A stretch of 37,500 nt of DNA from Nitratireductor alexandrii (GCF_004000215.1 NZ_RBVY01000014.1:1-37500); one strand, 5' to 3'; counted from the stretch's first letter, positions 1 through 7,889 are shown. Made by a program: numbers and translations. The notes: a model not told the origin generated them from the sequence alone.

Positions 1-38
1 GCGTCGATCACACGCTTGACCGGGACGAGGACTTTCAT
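1..38 (-). CDS. etfB: Electron transfer flavoprotein beta subunit, N-terminal fragment
   Basis: Only the first 12 codons are inside the window; the gene runs off its left edge. The start reads MKVLVPVKRVID, which I recognise as the typical N-terminus of EtfB/FixA. EtfB is the AMP-binding beta subunit of the heterodimeric flavoprotein that carries electrons from acyl-CoA and related dehydrogenases to ETF:ubiquinone oxidoreductase. An AAAGG lies about 11 bases upstream of the ATG. From general knowledge of Hyphomicrobiales, the adenosyltransferase/rhomboid genes often lie just upstream of etfB-etfA, which supports the call. The 190 bases between it and the rhomboid gene suggest its own promoter, but I could not identify one. 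Confidence 0.8.
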   Translation of the reverse strand, partial: MKVLVPVKRVID

Positions 39-227
39 GCGCTCAAAACCTTTCTGATGGATCGGATTTCGCGGCCTTTACCATTTGCGCGGCCGTTTCG
101 GCTAGTCCGATGCCGACATGCATCCCGAAAAACCGGCGTGGTCCGGGATGGGATCGCGCGGCGACCGGCCGCCATGGGGTCTAGTGGCGATTGACGTTCA
201 CGTCAATATTATCGCGAGACGAGCCCG

Positions 228-995
228 CTATTGCCGGCCCCAGCGCGGCTTGTCGGTGACGGCGGGGCCATCGGGTGCCGTGGTTTCGGCGGTCTTGACG
301 GCTTCTGGGGTTACGATCGCGCGGTCGAACAGCGGGACGCCGCGGCGGCGCATGATCAGCACCAGCCCGGCACCGGCGACGATGCCGCCGACATGGGCGC
401 CCCACGAGACCTGGGAATCGCCGCCGATCACCAGCATGGCGAACTGGAACAGCACCCACAGGATGAGCGGGATGAAGGCAGGAATGCGCAGCGGGATGCG
501 GCCGAAGGCCAGCACCCACAATTTGACGCGCGGATGCAGGATCAGATAGGCGGCGACGATGCCTGCGACCGCGCCCGACGCGCCGATCAGCGGCGCTTCG
601 GAGGACGGCGCGATCGCGCCGTGCAGCCAGGCGCCGGCGACGGCGCAGGCGAGATAGAAGATCAGGAAACGCCAATGGCCGAGCGCGTCCTCGACATTGT
701 CGCCGAACACCCACAAGAACAGCATGTTGCCGCCGAGATGGAAGATATTGCCGTGCAGGAAGGCGTAGGTGAGATAGGTCAGGTCCTCCGGCACCAGCAC
801 CAGTTGCGGCGGCAATTCGGCGACATCGTTGACCACCGCCGGCACATAACCCAGGCCGTAGGCGGCCGCGTGCATGGTGGTGTCGGACAGGGCGGTGAGG
901 AAATAGACCAGCACGTTTATCGCGATCAGCGCGATCGTGACATATTGAAGCTTGATATGTTTCAGGCTGTTGGCGTCGTGCAGCGGAATGAACAT
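228..995 (-). CDS. Rhomboid family intramembrane serine protease
   Basis: A 255-residue polytopic membrane protein, probably with six transmembrane helices. The catalytic elements of rhomboids are visible: HGNIFHLGGN at 81-90 (oxyanion/structural HxxxxHxxxN), GASG at 138-141 with nucleophile Ser140, and the second member of the dyad, His201, in SWGAHVGG. It should therefore be an active protease cutting transmembrane substrates in the inner membrane; the substrate is unknown. The start at 995 (MFIPLHD) was chosen because it begins just before the first hydrophobic segment, as in other family members; the 22 upstream in-frame residues look non-coding. It follows the cobalamin adenosyltransferase by 16 bases and is probably co-transcribed with it. 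The hydrophilic C-terminal tail of about 40 residues is cytoplasmic and variable. Confidence 0.9.
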   Translation of the reverse strand: MFIPLHDANSLKHIKLQYVTIALIAINVLVYFLTALSDTTMHAAAYGLGYVPAVVNDVAELPPQLVLVPEDLTYLTYAFLHGNIFHLGGNMLFLWVFGDNVEDALGHWRFLIFYLACAVAGAWLHGAIAPSSEAPLIGASGAVAGIVAAYLILHPRVKLWVLAFGRIPLRIPAFIPLILWVLFQFAMLVIGGDSQVSWGAHVGGIVAGAGLVLIMRRRGVPLFDRAIVTPEAVKTAETTAPDGPAVTDKPRWGRQ

Positions 996-1011
996 CGCCG
1001 GCCCCCCACCG

Positions 1012-1593
1012 TCAACGATTTGCCCCCGGCACCCATAACACGTCGGTCGCGCCGTTGTCATTGACCGCGCGGGCGGCCACGAACAGAAAATCGGACAACC
1101 GGTTGATGTAGCGCAGCGCCTGCGGGCCGACGGTTTCGTCCGGCATCGACGACAGCGCCACCATCAACCGCTCGGCGCGCCGGGTGACGGTGCGGGCCAG
1201 GTGCAGATACGCGGCCGCCGGCGCGCCGCCGGGCAGGATGAAGGAGCGCAACGGCGCAAGCGCGGCGTTGAGCTCGTCGATCTCGCCTTCGAGACGCGTC
1301 ACCTGGGAGGCGACGATGCGCAGCGGCTCGAATTCGACCTTGGCGCCGGTGTCGGGGGTCGCCAGATCGGCGCCGAGATCGAACAGATCGTTCTGCACGC
1401 GGGCCAGCATGGCGTCGATTTCGGCGTGATCGCGCGCGGTATGGAGCCGGGCGAGGCCGACGCAGGCATTGGCCTCGTCGACCGCGCCGAAGGCCTCGAT
1501 GCGCGGGTCGGATTTCGGTCGGCGCGCCCCGCTTACCAGGCCGGTGGTGCCGTCGTCGCCGGTGCGGGTGTAGATCTTGTTGAGCTTGACCAT
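1012..1593 (-). CDS. PduO-type cob(I)yrinic acid a,c-diamide adenosyltransferase
   Basis: 193 residues, the usual length for the PduO/MMAB family of ATP:cob(I)alamin adenosyltransferases. These transfer the adenosyl group of ATP to the cobalt of cob(I)alamin to make adenosylcobalamin in the cytoplasm. Visible motifs are the N-terminal ATP loop TRTGDDG (9-15), the RRAER helix (138-142) that contacts ATP phosphates, and NRLSDFLF (164-171). It is unrelated to the CobA/BtuR type despite the shared activity. It sits between the twin-transmembrane gene and the rhomboid gene on the same strand, in front of etfB. Coenzyme B12 is probably used here by methylmalonyl-CoA mutase or ribonucleotide reductase, neither of which lies in the window. 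Confidence 0.93.
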   Translation of the reverse strand: MVKLNKIYTRTGDDGTTGLVSGARRPKSDPRIEAFGAVDEANACVGLARLHTARDHAEIDAMLARVQNDLFDLGADLATPDTGAKVEFEPLRIVASQVTRLEGEIDELNAALAPLRSFILPGGAPAAAYLHLARTVTRRAERLMVALSSMPDETVGPQALRYINRLSDFLFVAARAVNDNGATDVLWVPGANR

Positions 1594-1650
1594 GTTCGTT
1601 GCGCCCTTTCCTTGTCGTCGGACAACGGGGTTTCGTGATCGGCGCCGGGC

Positions 1651-1842
1651 TCAGCCGCGGCTGAAATAAAGCGCCAGCACGATGAACACGAGCGCTATGA
1701 ACTGCAGGATAACCCGCGCCTGCATCAGCTTGTTGGAGGTGCTGCCCGACCCGCCGCGCATCATGTTGATCAGCCCGCGCACGAGCACGAAGGCGACCGC
1801 GACCATGAAGACGATGGCCAGGACGTTGAAGACGGAAGACAT
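1651..1842 (-). CDS. Twin transmembrane protein, HIG1-domain type
   Basis: A 63-residue protein with two hydrophobic helices (about 4-24 and 43-60) joined by the polar loop GLINMMRGGSGSTSNKLMQA (20 residues). This loop with its RGG and SNKLM elements is the signature of the bacterial HIG1-like twin-transmembrane proteins. Eukaryotic HIG1 proteins associate with cytochrome oxidase/respiratory supercomplexes; a similar role in the bacterial inner membrane is inference. It precedes the adenosyltransferase by 57 bases on the same strand and is a standing member of this alphaproteobacterial cluster. The ATG at 1842 is preceded by a GGAGAAACG ribosome binding site. Confidence 0.85.
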   Translation of the reverse strand: MSSVFNVLAIVFMVAVAFVLVRGLINMMRGGSGSTSNKLMQARVILQFIALVFIVLALYFSRG

Positions 1843-1881
1843 GGGCGTTTCTCCGAAAAAGGCGGTGCGGCCGTGGCGCGC

Positions 1882-2715
1882 CTAGGATTGGCGCGCCACG
1901 ACGCGGTAGAACAAGGAGGCGGGCAGGAGCCGCTTCAACAGCAGCCCCGTCCTGGCCGGCAGGGTGACGGGATAATGCGGTTTCGGGCGCGGGCTGTCGA
2001 GCGCGTGCGCCAAGACGGCCATCACCGCCTCGGGCCCCAGCTTGAACCGGGACTGGGTGCCACCGGCGCGCATGCGGGCGAGCTGGGCGCGGTAGGCGTC
2101 GCGGTGCGGCGAATTTTCCACGATCACGGTCTTCTCGAACCAGCCCAGCGCGGTGCTGGCGAAGCGCGAGCGGATCGGGCCGGGCTCGATCAGCGCGACG
2201 TGGATGCCGGAGCCGGCCAATTCGGCGCGCAGGCACAGCATCAGCCCCTCGAGCGCGTATTTCGACGCGACATAGGCGCCGCGATAGGATGCGGGAACCA
2301 GGCCGAGGATCGACGAGCAATGGACGATCCGGCCCCGGCCCTGCCGACGCATCGCCGGCACCAGACGGCGCGTGAGATCGTGCCAGCCGAAGAAATTGGC
2401 CTCGAACTGCTCGCGCAGCGCCGCGACGGGGAGGTCCTCGACGGCGCCGGGCTGGGCGTAGGCGCCGTTGTTGAACAGGGCGTCGATGCGCCCGCCCGTC
2501 CTGCCGAGTACGGCGTCGGCCAGGGCGGCGATCGAGTCGGGCTGTCGGTAATCGAGGTAAAAACTCTCGATGCCGGCGGCCTCGAGCGCGGCGATGTCGG
2601 CCGGCTTGCGCGCGGTCGCGAAAACCCGCCATCCGCGCCCGGAAAGGGCGTGCGCGCAATGGGCGCCGATGCCGCTCGAGGCTCCGGTCACGACGATCGT
2701 GCGTGCGTCCTCCAT
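1882..2715 (-). CDS. SDR family NAD(P)-dependent oxidoreductase
   Basis: Classical short-chain dehydrogenase of 277 residues. The Rossmann glycine motif TGASSGIG is at 10-17, the structural NNGAY at 82-86, the catalytic serine at 134/135, and the YxxxK pair is Tyr148-Lys152. The family reduces or oxidises a carbonyl/alcohol with NAD(P); Arg in TARKP (about 36) after strand 2 favours NADP(H). The substrate cannot be read from sequence. A C-terminal extension of about 45 residues after the usual core ends in a hydrophobic/basic segment that could touch the membrane. I start at ATG 2715 (MEDARTIVVTG), with AGAGGA 11 bases upstream; an in-frame ATG at 2742 would add nine residues. It diverges from the yihY-like gene. 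Confidence 0.85.
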   Translation of the reverse strand: MEDARTIVVTGASSGIGAHCAHALSGRGWRVFATARKPADIAALEAAGIESFYLDYRQPDSIAALADAVLGRTGGRIDALFNNGAYAQPGAVEDLPVAALREQFEANFFGWHDLTRRLVPAMRRQGRGRIVHCSSILGLVPASYRGAYVASKYALEGLMLCLRAELAGSGIHVALIEPGPIRSRFASTALGWFEKTVIVENSPHRDAYRAQLARMRAGGTQSRFKLGPEAVMAVLAHALDSPRPKPHYPVTLPARTGLLLKRLLPASLFYRVVARQS

Positions 2716-2810
2716 CCGGCCCAAATCCTCTTGCGGCGACAAACACGGCTTGCCAATAGCGCCGGAGGCTTCACATATTCGGGGGCGGGAAACAATCGTG
2801 GGAAGGATTT

Positions 2811-3662
2811 ATGCGCAGAATCGTCGCCGCGCGACGCATCCTGAACGACGCCGTTGGCCATTTCGACGCCGATGACGGCTGGTCGATGGCCAGCCATCTC
2901 GCGCTGTCGGCGCTGATGGCGCTGTTTCCCTTCCTGATCTTCGCCACCGCGCTGGCGAGCTTTCTGGGCGCGAGCGCGTTTGCCGAGACGGCGGTCCACC
3001 TGGTCTTCGATACCTGGCCGCAGGAGATCGCCGAACCGATCGCGCGCGAAGTCTTCAACGTCTTGACCGTCCAGCGCGGCGATTTCCTGACCGTCAGCGT
3101 GATCGCGGCGGCGCTGTTTGCCTCCAACGGCATCGAGGCGCTGCGCGTTTCGCTCAACCGGGCCTATCGCGTGACGGAGACGCGCTCGTTCATCTACCGG
3201 CGGCTGCAGAGCTTCGCCTTCGTGCTGATCGCGACGATGGGCTTCCTGGCGATCAGCGTGCTCCTGGTGCTGGCGCCGCTGGCCGCGCGCATCGCCGAGC
3301 GGCAATTTTCCTGGATCGGCCCCTATATGGGCACCATCACGCTGTGGCGCTACGTCATCGCCTCGTCGGTGATCGTCGTCGGCCTGGTGGCGGTGCATTT
3401 CTGGCTGCCGGCCAGCAAGCGGCGTTTCCAGGACGTGATCCCGGGCATCGTGCTCACCCTGATCGGCTGGCTGATCGGGTCGACGCTGTTTGCGGCCTAT
3501 CTGGAGCGGTTTTCGACCTATGTGTCGACCTATGCCGGGCTTGCCTCGATCATGATCGCGGTGATCTTCCTTTACATCGTGTCGGTGATCTTCATCCTGG
3601 GCGGCGAGTTCAACGCCGCCATCCGACGCTATCGCGAGGCCCGGGCGCGCATTCGCGGCTGA
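2811..3662 (+). CDS. YihY/virulence factor BrkB family inner-membrane protein
   Basis: 283 residues, about six transmembrane helices, matching the YihY/BrkB (Pfam Virul_fac_BrkB) family. Family marks include an N-terminal segment with DGWSMASHLALSALMALFPF, the ASNGIEALRVSLNRAYRV loop after helix 2 (about 104-121), and a C-terminal GGEFNAAIRR. Members were once misannotated as 'ribonuclease BN'; they are membrane proteins of unknown or transport-like function. GGAAGGA sits four bases before ATG 2811. The last 34 bases overlap the 3' end of the convergent EamA gene, an unusually long tail-to-tail overlap. A possible promoter is TTGCCA with CATATT 18 bases further on in the divergent spacer. Confidence 0.9.
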   Translation: MRRIVAARRILNDAVGHFDADDGWSMASHLALSALMALFPFLIFATALASFLGASAFAETAVHLVFDTWPQEIAEPIAREVFNVLTVQRGDFLTVSVIAAALFASNGIEALRVSLNRAYRVTETRSFIYRRLQSFAFVLIATMGFLAISVLLVLAPLAARIAERQFSWIGPYMGTITLWRYVIASSVIVVGLVAVHFWLPASKRRFQDVIPGIVLTLIGWLIGSTLFAAYLERFSTYVSTYAGLASIMIAVIFLYIVSVIFILGGEFNAAIRRYREARARIRG

Positions 3663-4519
3663 GCGGTCGCCAGCCCGACGCCGGCGGCCGCGATAGCCAT
3701 GCCCGCGATCTGCACCGGGGAGAGTTCCTCGCCGAACAGCGCCCAGGCCAACAGGGCGGTGACCGCCGGAACCAGGTAGAACAGCGACGCCACTTTCGAC
3801 ACCTCGCCCTGGCGCAACAGATACATCAGCAGGAAGATCGCGCCGATCGACAACACCAGCACCAGCCAGGCGAAGGCGAAGATCAACTCGCCGGTGACGA
3901 CGAAGGTCCCGGTTTCGAAGGCAAACGCGACCAGGGCCGTCAACAGGGTGGCGCCGAGATATTGGTAGAGCGCGCCGGTGGCCAGATCGAGATCGGTGAC
4001 GAAGCGCTTTTGCCAGACCGTGCCCGCGGCCATGCCGATGACGGCGAGGAACGCGGCCGCGAGATTGACCGGCGTGACGCCGCCGCCGATCGAGCCGAGC
4101 TTGGGGGCGAGCACGATCGCCACGCCGGCAAAGCCGATGGCGAGCCCGAGCCAGTGGCGGGGCATGATCCGTTCTCCCAGGAAAACGCCGGCCATGATGG
4201 CGGTGATCAGCGGCTGGAGGCCGACGATCAGGGCCGTCAACCCCGCCGGCAGGCCGTTGCGGATGGCCCAGAACACCCCGCCGAGATAGATGCCGTGCAT
4301 GAGCATGCCGGCGACCATGGAATGCCAGGCCTGGGCCCCGGCGCGCAGCCGGGCGACCCCGAGCAGCGGCAGCATGGCGGCCAGAAGCAGGAAGGTGATC
4401 GCCGAGCGCACCGCCAGGAAGCCGAACGGCTCCGACCAGGGCATGGCGTAACGCGCGCCGATGAAACCGGTCGCCCACAGGACGACGAACAGGGCGGGCG
4501 CGAGGCGTGACATGGGCAT
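3629..4519 (-). CDS. EamA/DMT family transporter
   Basis: A 296-residue membrane protein with about ten transmembrane helices in two EamA repeats. Repeat one ends near 130 with FLGERIMPRHWLGLAIGFAG, and repeat two has its equivalent near 265 (ALFGEELSPVQIAGMAIAAA). This is the drug/metabolite transporter superfamily, typically exporters of amino acids or other metabolites across the inner membrane. The substrate cannot be predicted. Two in-frame ATGs (4519 and 4513) are possible; the first is used here. It diverges from the small membrane protein at 4693. The spacer between them holds a nested repeat element (4600-4636) that could control one or both genes. Confidence 0.9.
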   Translation of the reverse strand: MPMSRLAPALFVVLWATGFIGARYAMPWSEPFGFLAVRSAITFLLLAAMLPLLGVARLRAGAQAWHSMVAGMLMHGIYLGGVFWAIRNGLPAGLTALIVGLQPLITAIMAGVFLGERIMPRHWLGLAIGFAGVAIVLAPKLGSIGGGVTPVNLAAAFLAVIGMAAGTVWQKRFVTDLDLATGALYQYLGATLLTALVAFAFETGTFVVTGELIFAFAWLVLVLSIGAIFLLMYLLRQGEVSKVASLFYLVPAVTALLAWALFGEELSPVQIAGMAIAAAGVGLATAQPRMRARASR

Positions 4520-4599
4520 GGTCTTGTTTGTCCTTGTCGGCGAAGCCGGTCGGGGATCCGTCCGGCTTGATCTGATCGCGGGCGTCGCGTCAAGAACCC

Positions 4600-4636
4600 G
4601 AGCCTAAGCAATTGGAAAGCAATTTCGACTAGGCTC
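4600..4636. promoter_or_regulatory. Nested repeat element in divergent spacer
   Basis: A perfect 7-base inverted repeat, GAGCCTA (4600-4606) and TAGGCTC (4630-4636), encloses a direct repeat AGCAATT at 4607-4613 and 4618-4624. The direct repeats are 11 bases apart, one helical turn. The element is in a locally AT-rich part of the 173-base spacer between the EamA gene and the small membrane protein gene. This layout suits a protein-binding operator better than a terminator, as there is no T-run. Function is inference. Confidence 0.4.
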
Positions 4637-4692
4637 CAGACGCCGCTTTCCACCGATCCAGTGTGGCGGTGCGCGGATACGGAGATCAAAAG

Positions 4693-4980
4693 ATGATCTG
4701 GAATCTCAGTTTCGGCTGGCTGTTCATGGCCGTTGGCACGGTGTGCATCCTGTCCTTCATTTTCGCGCTGGCGCTCAACGCCATCATCGGCCGCGACGGT
4801 TTCGGCCCGTTCGGCACGATGGCGGTCCTGACCGGCGGCTTCTTCGCGTCGATCTATGTGGTCAATGCCTACGGCGTCAGCCTGCGCCAGGTGCAGGACG
4901 CGGCCTTTGCCGGATTGGGCGGAGCCTTTGTCATCCTGCTGTTTCTTCTCCTGGTCAAGGGCGTCATTCGCCGGATCTGA
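4693..4980 (+). CDS. Small three-helix membrane protein, unknown function
   Basis: 95 residues, nearly all hydrophobic, with three predicted membrane helices (about 8-30, 40-58, 70-92) and short loops; it ends in the basic KGVIRRI, suggesting a cytoplasmic C-terminus. I do not recognise a family. ATG 4693 is supported by GGAGA seven bases upstream; the upstream in-frame ATG at 4663 has no such site. The last 17 bases overlap the 3' end of the convergent gluQRS gene. The spacing and the perfect hydrophobic pattern make it a real gene rather than a chance frame. Confidence 0.7.
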   Translation: MIWNLSFGWLFMAVGTVCILSFIFALALNAIIGRDGFGPFGTMAVLTGGFFASIYVVNAYGVSLRQVQDAAFAGLGGAFVILLFLLLVKGVIRRI

Positions 4981-5878
4981 GCGCGGAAGCGCCGGCCGCG
5001 CGCGGCAAGCCGACCATCCGCCTGATATCGCCGGGCCGCGCGCCACCGGCGCGCAGCGCCCCCAAGGCCGTGTCGCCCCGGCTTTTCGACAGTTTGCGCC
5101 CGTCGGCGTCGAGGACGAGGTCGTGATGCAGATAGGCCGGGACGGGCAGGCCGAGCAGGTCCTGCAACAGGCGGTGCACGGCGGTCGCGTAAAACAGGTC
5201 GCGCCCGCGCACGACATGGCCGACGCCCTGGATGGCGTCGTCGACGACCACGCACAGATTGTAGCTTGCCGGACTGTCCCGGCGCGCCAGCACGACATCG
5301 CCCCAGGCGCCCGGCTCGGCGCGCACGCGCCCGGTTTCGCCGGCCGGTCCGCCGCCGGCCTCGCTCCATTCGAGCGGCCCGGCAACCCGGTCCAGCGCGG
5401 CCTGCATGTCGAGGCGCCAGGAAAAGGCCTGTCCGTTGGCCATGCGCCTTGCCCGCTCTTTCGACGACAGCGACCTGTCGCCCGGCGGATAGAGGGGCGC
5501 GCCGTCGGGATCGCGCGGCCAGGGTTCGTGCCCGGTTTCGGTCTCGGCGATGAAGGCGCGGACCTCGCCCCGGCTCATGAAGGCGGGATAGACCAGTTCC
5601 GCGTCGATCAGCCGGTCGAGCGCGTCGCGATAGTCGCAAAAATGGTCCGATTGCCGGCGCACCGGCTCTTCCCATGACAGGCCGAGCCAGGCCAGATCCG
5701 CCAGGATAGCGGCCTCGTATTCGGGCCGGCAGCGTTCGGTGTCGATGTCTTCCATGCGCAACAGCATGCGTCCGCCGGCCGCCGCGCACAGATCGGCGTT
5801 GAGCAGCGCCGAATAGGCGTGGCCCAGATGCAGCGCGCCATTCGGGCTCGGCGCGAAGCGGAAGACGGGACCTGTCAT
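4964..5878 (-). CDS. gluQRS: Glutamyl-queuosine tRNA(Asp) synthetase
   Basis: 304 residues, the length of GluQRS: a truncated glutamyl-tRNA synthetase lacking the anticodon-binding domain. It activates glutamate and attaches it to the queuosine at position 34 of tRNA(Asp). Class I signatures are HLGH (17-20) and KLSKS (262-266); the N-terminus RFAPSPNGALHLGH is typical. The zinc site of the E. coli enzyme (CTC plus a later Tyr/Cys) is absent: the equivalent stretch is YPAFMSRGEVRAF (98-110) with no cysteine nearby. Whether this is a general feature of the alphaproteobacterial branch I cannot say. It diverges from the glycosylase gene, and its 3' end overlaps the small membrane protein gene by 17 bases. 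Confidence 0.93.
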   Translation of the reverse strand: MTGPVFRFAPSPNGALHLGHAYSALLNADLCAAAGGRMLLRMEDIDTERCRPEYEAAILADLAWLGLSWEEPVRRQSDHFCDYRDALDRLIDAELVYPAFMSRGEVRAFIAETETGHEPWPRDPDGAPLYPPGDRSLSSKERARRMANGQAFSWRLDMQAALDRVAGPLEWSEAGGGPAGETGRVRAEPGAWGDVVLARRDSPASYNLCVVVDDAIQGVGHVVRGRDLFYATAVHRLLQDLLGLPVPAYLHHDLVLDADGRKLSKSRGDTALGALRAGGARPGDIRRMVGLPRAAGASALRSGE

Positions 5879-6064
5879 GAACCTATCGGCGGCGGTTGGA
5901 CGGACATGAGGGCGATTGCTAGACTATCGCACGACAAACCGGAATGGGCGCGACGGGCGTTTTCCGCGCGCCGCAAGGGTCAATCGAGCCGCAAAGGCCT
6001 TGAAGCCGGACCCGTGGCCAATGCGGGTCGTCGGCGGGCTCCGGCTTTGGCGGAAGGAAAAGCC

Positions 6065-6733
6065 GTGCGCCGCATCAACGTTCTGGACGACGTCGAGATG
6101 GGCCTGGAGGCACTGTGCGCGCGCGATCCGCGCTTGCGGGGGGTGCGGGCCGTTGCCGGGGAGGTGCCGCTGCGCCGGGTCGAGCCGGGCTTTGAAAGCC
6201 TGGTGTCGATCATCGTGTCGCAACAGGTCTCGCGCGCCAGCGCCGACGCGATCTTCGCACGTCTTGCCGGCCTCGTGCAGCCGATGACGCCGCAGGCCCT
6301 GGCGGCGGCGGGCGACGATCTTTTTCGCCAGGCGGGCCTGTCCCGGCCGAAGCAGAAAACGCTGCGCGCCGTTGCCGGCGCGTTCGCGGAAAACGGGTTC
6401 GATCTCGACGCGGCTTGCCGGCTCGACGCCGAACAGGCGATCGCGCGGATGACGGCGCTGCACGGCATCGGCCCGTGGACGGCCGAGGTCTATCTGCTGT
6501 TCGCGTCGGGCCATCCCGATGTCTTTCCGTCCGGCGACGTGGCGCTGCAAAGTGCCGTCGGGCACGCTTTGGCGATCGATCCGCGGCCGAGCGCGCGGGC
6601 CCTGGCCGAAATCGCCGAATCATGGCGTCCCTGGCGCGGTGTCGCGGCACGCCTGTTTTGGGCCTATTATCGAGAAATGAAGGGGCGCGACGCGCTGCCG
6701 GCGGCCGTCAAACCCGCGACAACGGCACGTTAG
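6065..6733 (+). CDS. DNA-3-methyladenine glycosylase, AlkA/HhH-GPD type
   Basis: 222 residues with the helix-hairpin-helix GPD fold. It excises alkylated bases, chiefly 3-methyladenine and 7-methylguanine, as the first step of base excision repair. The hairpin LHGIGPWTA is at 132-140 and the catalytic aspartate is Asp158 in PSGDVALQ; SIIVSQQVS (48-56) is the family's typical first helix. I chose a GTG start at 6065 because AAGGA lies six bases before it and the family's N-terminus (RRINVLDDVEMGL) begins there. An in-frame ATG at 5906 would add 53 arginine-rich residues not seen in the family. It lacks the Ada/AlkA N-terminal domain. No Ada gene is nearby. Confidence 0.9.
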   Translation: MRRINVLDDVEMGLEALCARDPRLRGVRAVAGEVPLRRVEPGFESLVSIIVSQQVSRASADAIFARLAGLVQPMTPQALAAAGDDLFRQAGLSRPKQKTLRAVAGAFAENGFDLDAACRLDAEQAIARMTALHGIGPWTAEVYLLFASGHPDVFPSGDVALQSAVGHALAIDPRPSARALAEIAESWRPWRGVAARLFWAYYREMKGRDALPAAVKPATTAR

Positions 6734-6751
6734 GGGCTTTGCGCGGCATTC

Positions 6752-6766
6752 CGGCAACAGTTGCCG
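6752..6766. promoter_or_regulatory. Palindrome upstream of HNH endonuclease gene
   Basis: CGGCAAC-A-GTTGCCG is a perfect 15-base palindrome with a single central base, too tight to form a good hairpin, so an operator is more likely. A weak promoter pair follows: TTCACA at 6778-6783 and TTAGAT at 6801-6806, 17 bases apart. The site could control the HNH gene at 6848. Confidence 0.3.
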
Positions 6767-6847
6767 CATATAGCCGCTTCACATTCCTGACATGTGTCGC
6801 TTAGATTATCCGCGCCGTTCAGGTCCTCAGGAAAGGAGACGACGGAC

Positions 6848-7405
6848 GTGACGATTTCGGTGTCGCCGGACAGTCTGCCGGCCCTGGTGCTCAACGCCGA
6901 CTACCGCCCGCTCAGCTACTTTCCCCTGTCGCTGTGGTCGTGGCAGGACGCTATCAAGGCGGTGTTCCTCGACCGGGTCAACATCGTCGCCGAGTACGAC
7001 CATGCCGTGTCATCGCCGTCGTTCTCGATGCGGGTGCCCAGCGTGGTTTGCCTGAAGGCCTATGTGAAGCCGTCGCGCCATCCCGCCTTTACCCGGTTCA
7101 ACGTCTTCCTGCGCGATCGTTTCCAGTGCCAATATTGCGGCGCGCGCGAGGACCTGACCTTCGATCATGTCGTGCCGCGCCGTTGCGGCGGGGCCACGAC
7201 CTGGGAAAACGTGGTCGCGGCATGCTCGCCCTGCAACCTGAAGAAAGGCGGCATGATGCCGGCCCAGGCGCGCATGTGGCCGACCCAGACCCCTTTTCAG
7301 CCGACGGTCCACGATCTGCACAATAACGGTCGCCTGTTTCCGCCCAACCATCTGCACGAAAGCTGGATGGACTATCTCTATTGGGACGTCGAGTTGGAAC
7401 CGTAG
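6848..7405 (+). CDS. HNH endonuclease, chromosomal housekeeping type
   Basis: 185 residues. The HNH module is C-terminal: zinc ligands Cys94-x2-Cys97 and Cys126-x2-Cys129, the metal/catalytic core TFDHVVPRRCGG (104-115, Asp106-His107) and ENVVAACSPCN (120-130). The N-terminal part begins PALVLNADYRPLSYFPLSLW, a highly conserved block in this group of proteobacterial and cyanobacterial HNH proteins. They are single-copy chromosomal genes and not part of restriction systems; the biological role is not established. The GTG start at 6848 is supported by AAGGAG nine bases upstream; an ATG at 6794 in frame has none. It follows the glycosylase by 114 bases, and a DNA-repair link is only suggested by proximity. 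Confidence 0.88.
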   Translation: MTISVSPDSLPALVLNADYRPLSYFPLSLWSWQDAIKAVFLDRVNIVAEYDHAVSSPSFSMRVPSVVCLKAYVKPSRHPAFTRFNVFLRDRFQCQYCGAREDLTFDHVVPRRCGGATTWENVVAACSPCNLKKGGMMPAQARMWPTQTPFQPTVHDLHNNGRLFPPNHLHESWMDYLYWDVELEP

Positions 7406-7436
7406 GTTTGCAGCCGCAGTGTCGTCGCCGGCGGTC

Positions 7437-7889
7437 TCAGCGCCGTGCGCCCGTTTCTTGCGGAGCAGGCGTGGCGGCCGGCAGCGGAAACACCAGATCA
7501 TACACCCAGTTGAAGACGAACGCGTAGACCATGTAGAAAAGGGCGAACGAGACGTCCATCATCAAGGCCTGCAGCACGCCGACACCGAGATACCAGGCAA
7601 TGAACGGCAGCAGCACCAAAAGAAGCCCGATCTCGAAAAATACCGCATGCACGACCCGTATCGCCGGCGATTTGCGAACATCGCCCGCGAGGCGCAGCAT
7701 CGCGTGGTCGAACAAGAGATTGTAGGCGTAGTTCCACAAGGTGGCGATCGTGGCGCTGACAAGCGCGACGATGCCGATGTCGTGGATCGGTAAGCTAAAA
7801 AACCAGCCGCCAAGCGGCGTGACGATGATCAGACCGACAATCTCGAAGCTGATCGCGTGACGAATACGGTCCCCGGTGGTGCGCATCAT
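7437..7889 (-). CDS. PACE family efflux transporter
   Basis: 150 residues with four membrane helices in two repeats (bacterial transmembrane pair domains). Marks of the PACE family, whose type member is the chlorhexidine exporter AceI, include the conserved glutamate in helix 1 (HAISFEIVG, Glu16) and WNYAYNLLFD (about 52-61) at the end of helix 2. The second repeat mirrors it: HAVFFEIG and FNWVYDLVF. These proteins export cationic biocides or short-chain diamines using the proton gradient; natural substrates are uncertain. Start: tandem ATGs at 7889 and 7886 follow a GGGGG stretch. The tail after about 137 is low-complexity. It faces the HNH gene tail to tail. Confidence 0.85.
   Translation of the reverse strand: MMRTTGDRIRHAISFEIVGLIIVTPLGGWFFSLPIHDIGIVALVSATIATLWNYAYNLLFDHAMLRLAGDVRKSPAIRVVHAVFFEIGLLLVLLPFIAWYLGVGVLQALMMDVSFALFYMVYAFVFNWVYDLVFPLPAATPAPQETGARR

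Noticed and set aside
121-150. Inverted repeat CATCCCG/CGGGATG downstream of the rhomboid gene
   Set aside because: 16-base loop and no T-run after the stem on either strand; too weak to call a terminator or operator.
2811-3662. Annotation as ribonuclease BN
   Set aside because: The protein is an integral membrane YihY/BrkB family member; the RNase BN label in this family is a known historical error.
6848-7405. HNH endonuclease as part of a defence or homing system
   Set aside because: No methyltransferase, specificity or phage-type neighbours; the conserved N-terminal block places it with the single-copy chromosomal group.
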